Made by a program: the position numbers and the translations under genes
Part shown: positions 23,668 through 35,800 of the stretch, one piece after another
How the letters are laid out: the number at the start of each line of letters is the position of its first letter
Numbering within the stretch: position 1 is the stretch's first letter
DNA from: Mesostigma viride
Taxonomy: Eukaryota > Streptophyta > Mesostigmatophyceae > Mesostigmatales > Mesostigmataceae
Length of the DNA: 64,000 nucleotides
Direction: 5' to 3'
Assembly (NCBI GenBank): GCA_009746045.1
Contig: RPFO01000392.1
Location: forward strand, 1,598,464 to 1,662,463
The notes under the pieces: model-generated
Seen by the model: only the letters and a program-made list of their open reading frames with translations
Database searches by the model: none
What the model was told of the DNA's origin: nothing

Positions 23668-23718
<51 letters not shown>

Positions 23719-26700
23719 GGTGGTGGTGGTGGTGGTGAAAGAGGCGGAAGGGGGGGGGCGGGGGGAAGAGGCGGAAGGGGGGGGGCGGGGGGAAGAGGCG
23801 GAAGGGGGGGAGGGATGCCCGATTGTACACTACATCATCAGTGGAGAACCCTTGGTGACACAGCACGGAGTACCACAACAAACTGTGGCAGTCTACAGGA
23901 CACCTGCTTTTGAGGAGACAAGAATGGTGGCAGACATCTATGTGAACTGGAGCAAAGATCTCACATGCGTGGAAACAGTGCTCGAATGAAGCTAGTGGAC
24001 AGGTATCCTCCATCATCAGCAAAACATCAGCAAAGAACTACAATTTCCTTATATTATTTACTGATAGAAAACCATTGATTAATAAGAATCCCCTTACCAA
24101 AAAAAGGAAACTTCAAACAGTACGTAAGGCATCGAGAGACCGCCCATGGCAAGTAAAATAAGGTCTACCACCATCATCCCACCAAGTGGCTTTGAGCAGG
24201 GCATTCAAATGTAAGCAAGGATTTTCAGGTGTACCAAGGTGATAATACCTGTGATGAAGTGACAAGGCAGGTACCAAGGCAGGAAGTCACGTGATTTAAA
24301 TAATGGCCATAGCACGTGGTATGTACCTGCCCATTGTAGCACCCTCCCGCGATGATGTCTGGCCGCGTGGGGTTGAACTTGAAGCAGAAAACGTCTGAGG
24401 GTGATTCCATCACCAGCTGGTGGGCAACACCAGCAGCATGGAACAGAGGCAGAAACAGAACCAGGAGCAGCAAAAGGCAAACATACATCAACATAGAGCA
24501 TGGGCAAGCCCCGCGCAGTTCAGAGGTACCAAACGCGCTGTACTGCGTTAGTGACCGGCTTCCATGCGTTCCAGATGTGAGCCACAACAGGGGCTGAGGA
24601 GTGGAAAACTGAGCGCACAGGCATCCGTAGCATGGCAGAAAAACTGTGTGTGAAGATGGGAAGCGCTGTGGTGAATACTGCTTGTGCGAACTAACAAGCC
24701 AGGGCATTCGCATGCGGCATCGCCCACGCAGACAGCGCACTATCAGACGGAAAGAACGAGAAAAAAAAAGGCCATGAGGAGAGAGATCAAGCAGGGCTCA
24801 TCCAGCAGGCGGGCAGGCCGGTGGTACCTGCGGGCAGATCGGGTCCTTGAACGTCCAAATAAGCACCGCGCTCGTCTTGACCTTGCCCGCGACCTCCACG
24901 CGCTGCTCAAACGTGAGATTCTCTGTGTACGCCACGCCCACCACGCCTGAGAGGGTGGGGCGGGATTGGGTTGGGCAAAGGTTTAGACACGTTACCAGCA
25001 GCATGAGCAGCAGCATGAGCAGCAGCAGACAAAGGAGCTTGCTTTGCATTGGGTCCTTGCCACCAAATGGATAGGACCATATTCTACGCAGTGCCCTACA
25101 AGTTGCAAATATTATAGGGTACATGTGGATAAACATTCCCCAACGATAAGAGGGACGAGGTGTGTCTGTTGCAGATGCTTTGAAACTGCAACGCTTGCAC
25201 ATGTCATGCGAGGGCAGGTGCATGAAAGCAGCTATATTGGTGGATCCAACGCTATCAATGGGGTGCCGATGTGGGCAGTGGGAAGGTATCTGGCCAAGCC
25301 GATGGCTATCACGAATAACCATCTGGCACCGCCCTGTCCTTACAGCGGCTGTCCCGCTTGTTTCTCAAGGAACGGGTGCTGGAAGGACACTTGGTGAACG
25401 CTCGCTGCACGAGCGCACGCGACAAAGGTGCCACCCTTACCGTTGCAGTTGGGCGGCTGAGGACACGGTGCCGCCCTTCACTGTGCGGTCCGGCAGCTAC
25501 AGATAGCGGGTGGTGCTTACCTTTGCGGTTGGGCAGCCAGTCGATGGCAGAGACCAGCTTGTTCTTGCTGTAGGTGAGTTCGGTGAAGGATTGGTACTCC
25601 TGCCACCATGCACACGCCGTAGGTAGAACAGGAGAGTGCGTGTGGTGGGTGGGTGAGTGGGTGGGCGGGTGGGTGGGCGGGCGGGCGGGCGGGCGGGCGG
25701 GCGGGCGGGCGGGCGGGCGGGCGGGCGGGCGGGCGGGCGGGCGGGCGGGCGGGTGGGCGGGCGGGCGGGCGGGCGGGCGGGCGGGCGGGCGGGCGGGCGG
25801 GCGGGCGGGCGGGCGGGCGGGCGGCGGGCGGGCGGGCGGGCGGGCGGCGGGCGGGCGGGCGGGCGGGCGGGCGGGCGGGCGGGCGGGCGGGCGGGTGGGA
25901 AGTGAGAGCATGCTTTTGGGTGGGGCGCCCCTGTGGAACTGATCCACCACCCGTGCCTTTGTCCCACTGACCCACCCCCCTTCTGGCACTGATCCACCAC
26001 CCATGCGCTCCTCCCATTGACCCACCCCCCTTGTCGCACGGACCCATCCCCCTTCTCACCGTGATCGAGCTCTCGCTGCGCGTGCCCGTGCCGCCCTCGT
26101 CGTCCGCCAGCGACGCAAAGTCGTCCTCGAAGATGTCCATCACCTCATTCTGCTGTAGCGCTAGCTCGTACCTGGCATACCGGCGCCGGGGTAGGGTGTA
26201 GGATTAATGGTGTATAGTTGTGACCAGGTTTGTGCAGAAAGCGACGGGTCAAGAATAGGTTTCGTGCGGACGAGCAGATTCATCTACCGTGGCCGCATAG
26301 GGTTCACTCTGCTCTTGAGATGTGGTGGAACAGCTTGTACACGTGCAGCAGCCGCCGCCGTGACTTGTTAACGAGTGCGTACCCATTGCAAGCCCCACAA
26401 CCTGCGAAAGTCAGCTTTACGTTCCACTGCGGCTCCAAGAGAGATGCCAGGCAGCACATGTCATGGTTAGCCTAAGTGAACTGTTTCCTATGATGTGATG
26501 CCTGATAAAGCTGCAATCACAAATTAACGCTGCATAAAAGTAGCGGAAAAAGCATAAGAAAGAAGGTATTAATATCCTTTGACAGCTAGACGATAGAGGG
26601 TCAGCAAGCATGCAAGAGAAACAGCAGCCGTGGACCAGGGGCAGCACCTAGGCGCACGCACCGTGGCTGCACCTTCTGCAGGAACTTGACCACCTCTTGC

Positions 26701-29700
26701 CCCTGTAGGTGCTTCATCCGCGCCTCCGCATCCATCTCCAGGAACGTGCTCTGCACGATCCCGTTCTGGGGCCGGTCGCTGCCACACGCCGACCATGTGG
26801 CACACATTGGGGGTGGGGGGGGGGGCATGCGGACCAAGAACAAGTGGTTGTCAGCTTTGTGTGGCCAGGCGTTAATGCATGGCAGAAGAATGGTGGCCTC
26901 ATATATCGATAGCGACATGGCAAGGTCACCCAGGCTAGAGCAATGGTTGTGATAATGGGAATCCCCGAGGCCGACAGCACCGTACACGCAAGGCCCATAT
27001 GGGTTCATCCATGCGACTCTTGACAAGCTACTGAATCCCCAAGCACCCCATGTCCCTTGCGCACGCCTCATCCCAGCACTCTGACCATGCACTCAAGCCC
27101 CCGAAGATGCTGTCATACACGAAACGAACATGCCACCACAGACAAAACCAACCCGCTGCCACGGGCAGGCCTGCTTGCTGCCATGTGCAGGCCTTCTTGC
27201 TGCCAGGGCAGGCCTGCTTGCTGCCATGGGCAGGCCTGCTTGCTGCCATGGGCAGGCCTTCTTGCTGCCATTTGCAGGCCTTCTTGCTGCCAGGGCAGGC
27301 CTGCTTGCTGCCATGGGCAGGCCTTCTTGCTGCCATGGGCAGGCCTGCTTGCTGCCATGGGCAGGCCTTCTTGCTGCCATGGGCAGGCCTGCTTGCTGCC
27401 ATGGGCAGGCCTTCTTGCTGCCATGTGCAGGCCTGCTTGCTGCCATCTGCAGGTCGCCAGAATCGCTCCTTTTAGACTTCTGCGCACTGCCGGCCCGGCG
27501 CCGGCAACAAATTGCAGAAGCCGGCGGCCGGGGACAGAGCCCAGGTACCCGGAGCAGAGCTGAGGGGACCCAAGGGTCCCTGGAAGATCCGCTTTTCTGC
27601 CGGAAAGTTTTTTTCAGGGGCAGTTTGCCTCGCGCCCGCCACAATGTTGGGTGTCAGCCGTCAGAAGTTACCAACGTCGTAAATCTTACGCGAAGGTGCA
27701 TGAAGAACTCACTGAGCTTTTAGCGCCGAAGTGAGACTAGCCACCTACTTGAGCACCAACCTAAGCACAAAGGTTCCCCGGCCCAGCAATTCTACATCCT
27801 GCCCGTGCACCGGCCCCGCCCCGGCAAACTTCCCGGCCTGCCGGGGCCGCCACCCCGCCGCCGGGATATGCCGACGGCGCTGGGGCTAAAACGAGCACTG
27901 GTTGCCCGCCGCTCCTTACCCGGTGGCCTGCACGCCCGCGTCGCGCTTTATGGGCGCTACCTGCGTGCCCGTCTCACGCTCGAGCCGCTTGAGCTCAAAG
28001 TTGGGGTCCTTGAACGGCCGGCACTCCATTTGCGACGAGTTCCACAGCTCCTGCACGCACATGCCAGGGTTCCATGACATTGTCAGTCTCCTATAGATCC
28101 AGTGGGTTTGGTTATACTTTTATAAATGATCTTCTGCCCTGTCAGCTTTGGCTATGGCAGGGCCAGGTTAAACTATGCAACCTGGTATGGTATTGAGGCG
28201 GTTGAATATAATCGCCAGAGAAGATGCCAGTATATATTTATATGGAAAACAAGTCAGCAAGGTAGCGAGGAAACTTTTGTGCCTTTTCGGAAGGCAGCTA
28301 GGGCGAATACAAAGCTGACTCGCAGGGATTTTTTTATCGTGAGCATTGATCACAAACCAGCCAGCACTGACCGGTGGCGTGCATTCTTTGTACCCACTCC
28401 CCGCCCCGAAAAGTATAGGGGCCCAAGGCTGGCCCGGTTAGGTTGAGGGAACCGTCATGCCCCGGTGTATGCCAACTTGCCTGCGAGTCCTTGTCGCTGA
28501 ACTTGTAGGGTGCGTTGAACTCGCGTCGCTTGCGCCCGATGCTCATCACGATCTGGGGGCAACGGGAGTGGGTTGTTTGTTGTGACGAGATGATGGAAAA
28601 CAAAGGCTTAGCAAGGAGAAAACGGCTGCAGAGGATCAAGCATCTGAGCCTAGAAACTTACTGTCCTAAATTTGGATAGTGCTGGATAGTGCCATGCATG
28701 ATTTAGCGCCGGGCAACTGCTCGCGCCACCAGCTGACGGCGCCACGGACCAAGCGCGGTCTAGCTTGTAAAGCTGTGAATAAGAACACGGCGCGGCTGTC
28801 CAGCACAGTTTCTTGTGACAGAAACTGTCGCAGGTTCTCGTCACGGGTTCGTGGCTGATGACCCAGCGCCCAATCATGCAAAAAGCCGAGGGAGCCATGG
28901 ATCGACAACAGATGAACGTAACAGGGGGAAATTTGCGAGATATTGGATATTGTGACAGTATTAAGACCAATTAGACAGCATGAAGACCAACGCCCACAGC
29001 AAAACCAGGTGGCAAGAGGCATGTCAAACCACTAGCCCGCAAGAATAGCCGGGCGGGACATCGAGCCTTGGCCATACACAGCTCCCAGCTGCCTGCCCAG
29101 GGCGCACGCACCCTTCCTAGCATAGCAAGCTTATCATGGTCTGCTTGCAAGGACGTCCAAGAAGTTCTGGCATGCGGCTAGACCTAGCAGCGCCGGTGCC
29201 GGCATGCGCCCACACAAGGATACACACACCTTTTGCACAGAGGCAGGCTTGAAGGCATACTTGGGGTACCATGGCGGTTCCTAGTAAGAAATAGCACAAC
29301 GCACGTTTTGCTCCACATACAAGCTCTGGGGGGCACGAGCAAGCGGTCATCCACCAACTAGGAGGGCCCACAACAGGGAAGGCACCGTGGCCCACGCACC
29401 AAGTCCCTCGTCGGCCGCACGTGGAGCTCCACCAACTCCTTGTCGCTGCCCAGCCCCTTCCACTTGCGCGGTGCCACCTCCCGCTTCTTCTGCTTCTTCT
29501 TCAGAGCCAGCTTGCGCGCCTCCTCCGCTGCCGCCGCTGCCGCCGCCGCTGCTGCCGCAGCCGCAATGGCCGCCTCCTCTGCCAGGCGCTGCGCCTCGGC
29601 TTGCTCCTGCCAACCAGGATGCCGAAAGGCATGAGGGCACGGTTGGAAGGAACGTGCATTAAATTCTCTACAAGGCTGGTTCTGATTCCACGTGGCGCAT

Positions 29701-31559
29701 GTTTCAGGAGGTCTCCAAAATTCCATCAAGCCGAGACTAGCATTCACAACGATGAATGAAGAGTGGTAACAACTCAGCTCAGTTCAGCTTCCATCTGCAG
29801 AGACATGGATCCTCCAGGACACTACGGCGTATATCCAAGGCACACCCTTGAACACGCCAGCATTACCAGGTCCCAGGATGCATCAGAGGCATGGTAACGG
29901 TTACAGCTGAACGTGAATCCATGGGGGGCTCATGCCAAAAGCTATTGACTTCACCCCATGTGACGTGAATTGCCGCATGAGTCAGCCTCGGATGCTATGT
30001 TAAAGAAAGAAGGCACGGGAAGAGTAAAATGTACACTCAATTCCCCCCTCAGGGCGCGCCGTGCTTGATTCTGCCCGCAATCCTGCGGAATACCCACTGG
30101 GCGCTTGCTGTTACACTTTCTGTTACGTGAGCGTTAACAGGGTCCAGGACCACCATCCAGAATGGCTGCGCAGGTGCTGTATCTACCCAAAAGGGGGTGG
30201 GGCGCATGTACTGCATCCTGGTCATGCAGCAACCTTACCACAGTTCCAAATGCAAATGCGATACGCATATACAGGGGAAAGCAGTGCATTCCTTTCACCC
30301 TGGCAGATGCACACTGGGGCCATTTCTATGTGCCTTTATTATTTTTTTGCTGTGTTTCTAGGAGCAATGCTGTAGTGATATTCGTTCAACCACGTTTATT
30401 TCAGTTCCCCATGAACCATTGAGTACTCAAAGGTAACCTCGCACATGCTGATCAATGGATTTTCCACGCTACCAACTAAGCTGTTCCGGAAGCTGGTGGA
30501 ACCTCACAAGTTATGAGAGCCCGAGCGTGCCTCCTATACGTAGGCATTACATACCAGAAGCAGTATCTGCTGGCAAAGGTGGGGACTGGGGGACAATTTG
30601 GGTTTGCTACGCTTCCGCTTTCTTGCCGAGTGAGCATGCAAAGCGTGCTGACATGCTTGCAATGCCGTGCAGAGGCAAGTACATCTTAGGGAATAGACAG
30701 GCAGTGCGTGAGAAAAGGGGTGTCCACAACTTACCCGCAGTAAAATATCCTTGGCTGCAACCGTCGTGCAGATCTCAAAGTTGTTGCCATCCCCATAGAT
30801 GTCGGCCTTGTTGTAGCGCAGCAGCACCTGAGGCTCCGGATACTTCTGCGAGAAGGAAACAGATGTTTTTGAAAACCAGACACGACTTTCAGCAAATCTA
30901 GGAATCGCCAGCCGAGAGGAAGGTGGTACCGATGATTAATAGCCACCGAATAGTGCACCACCTGGGTTTTAGCTAATAGGAAGAACAAATGCTCCAGAAA
31001 GGTTCCTTCCATAACGGAGACCTTTAGAGATGCGTGCACGCCTGACATGACATCTGCTTGTGCACAAACCGCATCCATTCGATACCATTCATAGATAGGT
31101 CATGTCTACCATACACAAGCAGCAGGGCCAGCTGGAATGGTCGCAAGAAATTTAATGCTGAACATCGCTGCAAGGTATAGGTCTACCAATGGGAATTCGG
31201 GGTTTCAATTTGCGGACCTTGAGCAATTTCTGCACGCAATGGAAGTCTGATATGGCTCCGCGGAATTGAATATCCTCCAGGAGGACTTTCGTGTCAACCG
31301 TCACAAGGTTATTTGGTGGTTGCAAATTGGCCTCATCGAGGTTAACGATTTTCAGCGTTGTCGATGTTAGAAACAGGGATTCAATTCCCGGAATGCGCTC
31401 TCGTTTTGCTGGAGCTACAGGTGCCGAAGTATCCTCGCCAGGCGGTGCTGCTGGATTCTCCGGAGCACCAGGCGCGCCCGATGCAGCGTCCGAGGAGCTT
31501 GCTGCTGCCGGTGGCGTGCTACCGGAAGGCTGTAATGGTGGTGGTCCCTCCACCGTCAT
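19116..31559 (-). CDS. DNAI3: Axonemal dynein intermediate chain 3 (WDR63/IC140 type)
   Basis: WD-repeat intermediate chain of inner-arm dynein (I1/f type), an axonemal motor subunit. I mapped 18 exons with consistent phases: 31218-31559, 30735-30845, 29400-29606, 29230-29280, 28481-28552, 27920-28050, 26662-26778, 26060-26171, 25521-25599, 24828-24946, 24327-24416, 23172-23351, 22542-22790, 21572-21754, 20733-20946, 20427-20515, 19737-19847, 19116-19244. They total 861 codons plus stop, close to the family's usual ~890. Matches run in family order: AISDFHCVQKLL, then LGSDKEL, KRREFNAPYKFSD, ALQQNEVMDIFEDDF, EYQSFTEL, LIWTFKDPICPQ, DVFCFKFNPTRPDIIAGG, ATCAADGRVIFWDLR, DILLTVGDW, SRPGVFFLGLKDGTLHVWDL, GDSTGILHIMDIP. 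An Ala-rich coiled segment lies in exon 3. All introns are GT-AG except the one after exon 5, which starts GC (GCAAGT). Introns carry large simple repeats. Start: the only ATG before a Pro/Ala-rich leader. Exon borders are my reading of splice sites and remain to be confirmed with transcripts. Confidence 0.93.
22128..22360. repeat. Intronic ~30-bp minisatellite in DNAI3
   Basis: About seven tandem units of the type 'gtgagtatatccaccatgaa' plus 'gggtatagcat', lying in the intron between exons 22542-22790 and 21572-21754. Unit length is about 31 bp. Open frames through it are repeat artefacts. Confidence 0.85.
23385..23815. repeat. GGT/GGC trinucleotide expansion in DNAI3 intron
   Basis: About 330 bp of nearly pure (GGT)n bordered by (GGC)n blocks, then three 'agaggcggaagggggggg' units. 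It lies in the intron between exons 24327-24416 and 23172-23351. The long poly-Gly, poly-His and poly-Val frames here are not genes. Confidence 0.9.
25655..25905. repeat. (GGGC)n tetranucleotide array in DNAI3 intron
   Basis: About 250 bp of GGGC units with two one-base slips, in the intron between exons 26060-26171 and 25521-25599. It has G-quadruplex potential on the plus strand, which is antisense to the gene. Confidence 0.9.
27165..27455. repeat. 24-bp minisatellite in DNAI3 intron
   Basis: About 12 tandem units of the form 'ggcaggcctgcttgctgcca' plus 'tg', with variants using 'ccttcttgctgcc'. They lie in the long intron between exons 27920-28050 and 26662-26778. Because the unit is a multiple of three and lacks stops, it produces spurious open frames on both strands. 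Confidence 0.9.
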
Positions 31560-32873
31560 GGTTGCACGATTATAACCCTTGAAACCCTAGTTCCTACACG
31601 GATGCTAATGCTCAGGACCAACAGTTTCCTCCCGGAACGTTTCCATCCGACAAGATAGGTTATACATCATTAATTTTTTGACATGGCCCTTGTCATCTTC
31701 CATCACGCGTCGAAATATTAACTATTTGTTCAAACATTTGTTCGCCACAACGGCAACGAGTTATGGCTACCCCCGTTGATCGCTAAAATTAAGCGAGCAG
31801 ACATTCCTGCACCGTATTTAGACTTTAGACGACCGCTAACGTGAAAAAATTTATTGGCTCCGTGAATCTACGGATTTTGGAGCTACCCGAGTACCGAGTT
31901 TTCGACTTCGGGGCGACTTCCAGGGCGCCGTTGAGTTTTTTACCGTACACCATTCTGGACCAAAAGTCACAGATACTATATTTTCGTTTCCAGAATCTCT
32001 GCTGCGCGTTGCTCTTACAAGACAACATTCTTGTCTGCTTGCTGTTCAGTGTTCTGGCCCTCGGCCTTTCTAAATCTCTGCTGCCCATGTGCGGCGTGGG
32101 CAACAACAACGCAACCCTATTCCGCTAGCTTACTCTCCCAACGTTTTACGACCGTCAGATGGGTGAATCTGACGGACGGACGGACAGGTACACCCGAGAA
32201 CCGCACAGATGTAGCCGAAATCCGCACAGATGTAGCCGAAAACCGCACAGATGTAGCCGAAAAACCACATAGACGCGACGCGACGCGCAAAACAACAACA
32301 CAACATGTTCATGTTACAAAACGCGGTGAGGTCGCACCCAGGTCACAGGGCCGCGAGCACTCAAAACTCAACCCAACCCAGGGCTGCGAGCACAACAGTA
32401 TCAGAGGGCAATTATAGCGTGGTTGGATATGTCTTCCTTTGTTACGGAAACACGACGAGGTAATCCGTTGCGAGACACTTGACAAGTGCGCGTGGTGCAG
32501 CACGGTATCTTGTTAATAATTCGGTTTCTAGCTCGGCTCCTTTGTCCACCTGTCTTAAACACTGCGTTAAGGATTTTATTCTTGTAATTTTCCAATTGCC
32601 TGAATCACATTTTTTTTGTGATCGAGCTTTATCTGCATCTGAGGACATCGAGCTTAGTTTGTTTGAATCTGACGATGTTGTGCTATTATTCGCGGACTCG
32701 AGCGGTCAAGCGATTCCTGATTAACGAGGGACATTGAAGGCTGCATTCAAAGGCCGTGCCCGTTTTAAGGAATATATACGTTAGTCTTATTCGACAACTT
32801 TTGTTCAAGGGTTAATAGACTTCTTGACGGCACCAGGCGGTTCAAATATTGTGGTTATTGCACTTTTACACAG
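31560..32873. promoter_or_regulatory. Divergent promoter region, DNAI3 / MCMDC2
   Basis: About 0.9-1.3 kb separates the DNAI3 start from the first supported MCMDC2 exon, and the two genes are head to head. It contains three tandem 20-bp units ('ccgcacagatgtagccgaaa') at 32202-32265. A possible short first exon of MCMDC2 (ATG at 32429, donor GT at 32460) and a possible second one (32532-32720) lie here but are not firmly supported. Confidence 0.5.
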
Positions 32874-35800
32874 GACTTCCTGTTGGGGATTGCGTCATTT
32901 TATCATCTTGCAATGATCATAGCGCCACTCCTGCTGGTTGAGTGGCTGCGGTCAAGAAACTTATTAGAAGAGGTCGCCGGCCAAATTGAGGGTATAGCCG
33001 CTGGCGGAGTTGATGGCATCGCTGAAGACGACGCTGTTGTAGTATTTCTAGATCTTATGGAAATCATGAATTGGTGCCCCGGCGGAATCAATGAGACCGG
33101 ACTGTCCCTGGTGGATTTTTTTACACATGCCCAAGAGTCTCCAGACGAACTGCTTGTGGATGCACTCGGGCCATTCGTGTCAGGAGAAGCTCTGAGGCTA
33201 TGCGCACCTCGGATTCGCGTTCGATTTTCAACCTGCTGTCTCCCACCTCTCAATTTGGTGGAAGCCAGACAAGATTACACTGTCTCCGGGATGGTCCACC
33301 TTGTGGGCGTTTGCAGCCGCCTGTCTCCAGTGCATAAGATATCCATGTCATTCTGCGTTTCATTCTGCATTTTATTCGGTTTAGCATTGGTAATTTTTCT
33401 TCCCGTTCTACATCAGGTTTATTCCTCCGCATGGTACAAACATGATCAACCTTGACTGCATCTCTTGTTTCCAAAGCCACATACGCGAGCATCAGGAGAC
33501 ACACGTTATCTTACAACAGGTAATCTTGGCACTTTCCAGGTCCTTTTATTCATGTCATCTGCCCAGCATTTACCATATCACTGCTGAACCGGACCTTGTA
33601 GCTTGTTGGCCCGTGCCGTGAGTGTCGAATTTAGAAGCGAGCGCACCGATGCTATGTCTTATCCCAAACTGTGAGTCAAGATTGTTTCTTTCTGTACACT
33701 CCAGTGGGAACTCTGCCTTTCTGGGTCGTGATATATTTTGTTACAGCTTGTGTAGCGCTGTTCAAAGGTGGCTGGTGATGTGGTTCAGCTTGTGCACAGG
33801 GGCTTGAATCTCGACCTGCATGTGTTTAACCCTCCTTGTTTCCTGATGAAGCATTCCCTGGCCCATCCGAGTCCATGGCAATTAGTCAAGAGAGAAACCA
33901 CCTTGGTAGCACAATTTTGCCATGCTGAGGTTTGCCGCAAAAACACAGCAACGGCTAGCTGCAAGGGCACGCATGTCTACATCCATAAACCTAGCCTGTG
34001 TTGTTCTTCTCACCTCACACAAGCGGTGCATGCATGGACGGTTTGGTTCAAGCAGGATCTGGAGCTGTCCTTACCGCCCAGCATCCACCTCAGTGATCCA
34101 TCCTTGGGGCCGTCCATCATGGTGCGGCTGCGGCATGACCTGACGGGCCAGGTCAAGCTTGGAGAGGTGAGTGTGTGCTCGTCAAGGCACTGGAGAATGC
34201 CTATGCTCAGGTTACCCATGCAGTGCCCTTGCTGCATGATTGCGGACATTTATCCAGCTTTCTGCTTGTTTGCTGTTTGGTGAATCAAGTATGGGAGGTC
34301 TTGCACGGGCCGCATACCTCGTGGTGGATGTCTATATTCTTACTGCATGGCACTGATGGACGTGAGGTGTAGTTATGTGCACACCACCTCTGGCCGCTAA
34401 ATGATGGAGTGAAGTGTCGAAATGCTGTTAGTTAGAGCACTTAGGCATCTGAAACCAGAGAGCATTGTGCACACCTGAACCAGGCTTTTCACTACAGCCC
34501 GTTTTCATCATGGGATGGCATTTGTTGGAAGCACCTATTAGACTTGATTGGGTGAGGCGCTACTCACTTGGCAGGACCAAGCACAGCCTCAAGTGGAACG
34601 GCCCACGTTTGAGACTTGAATTCATGCGGTTGTGTCTGGAAGAAGAGTTGCTTTCCCGGTTACCCACCGGTTGTGGGTGTTGGTTGCTAGGATGATCGGA
34701 ATTCGCACCCACACACGTGCCAAGCCCGAGACGTCTCTGCCCACATCAGTCCAGTCTATGTTTAAACGCATGGCAACCCTCCCCAGCACTGCACTCCCAG
34801 CAGCGCCATGTGGCACCGATGCAGAATCAGGCAGGTTGGTGTGCTTACTTGTTGCGTGGTTTCTAGTGAGCATAATTGCTTGTAGTGGGCAGCCAAGTCT
34901 TAAAACATCTCGTGGGTCTTAGAAGAAGTTCAAATCGTATCGTATTGTGCCTGGTCATGTTTGCAGCTCCTTGGCCTGCACCCACATCATGTGGCTGTCG
35001 CGCAAATCCAGTTCCATACATGCAGCTTATCTTTATTTCTATCTTTAATGCAACCTCGTTCTCTTCCCTTGCTTCCTTCCTGCCCAACTCCTTTTTTAAA
35101 AAAATTGATTGATACCATAAAATTTTTCCATGACCAACCAATTGAAAACAAGCCCATGCATACATCCACACTATGCGCTCAATTTGCTTTCTATCTTTCC
35201 GCCCCTTCCCTGCCGCTGCCCCTCCCCCTCGTCCCAGGTTGTGCGTGTGATCGGGTACAAGAGCCAGCTGGCGGCCGATGAGCGCGGCGGTGTTACGCCC
35301 GGGGGTGCGCCAGCCCCCCGCCTCTTCTCCAAACTGCTGGTGCTCGCCAACAACATCATCCGCTTGGCGCCCTGCGACGTGTGGGCGCTGCAGCACCCAC
35401 AGCTGTCCCTGGCCGCCTGCCCCCCCAGCCGCTGCCCGGCTGTTGCCGCCAGGTGTCCGCTACCTGGCCACATTCTCAAGTCGTGTGGACATGGCGTACC
35501 CCCCGCGCTGGACCTGGGCTATGTGCTGCGCATCGCACGCGGTGGCTGCGCAGGTAGGCACGCAGGTGGCTGGCTCTGTGGTTGTGTGAGGGCCCTTGCA
35601 CTACCTTGTGTCATGGTTGCGGACGTGGCATCCTGGGAGTGTTGCTTCATAGTTGCGGGCACTTGGATAGAAAACTGTTTCCATTCGGTAGGGCATCGAT
35701 TACAATGGTTTGCAGCAGGTTGCGGACAAGACCCTGACCTGGCCCTGGAGTCCAGTACAAGTGTGCTCTCCACTGTGTTGGCCCTCACATGAATACTTCT

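Noticed and set aside
22867-24022. Long polyGly, polyVal and polyHis open frames
   Set aside because: They come from the GGT/GGC array in a DNAI3 intron; the frames on both strands are open only because the repeat lacks stops.
25309-26143. Ala/Arg/Pro- and Gly/Arg/Ala-repeat open frames
   Set aside because: Produced by the intronic GGGC tetranucleotide array. Only the segments at 25521-25599 and 26060-26171 are real DNAI3 exons.
27028-27723. Repeat proteins of the type LLPWAGLLAAMGRP and its antisense
   Set aside because: A 24-bp intronic minisatellite without stops; no exon of DNAI3 fits there and the phases close without it.
31841-32128. 95-codon plus frame between DNAI3 and MCMDC2
   Set aside because: No start context, no similarity, and it lies in the divergent promoter region; it may be chance.
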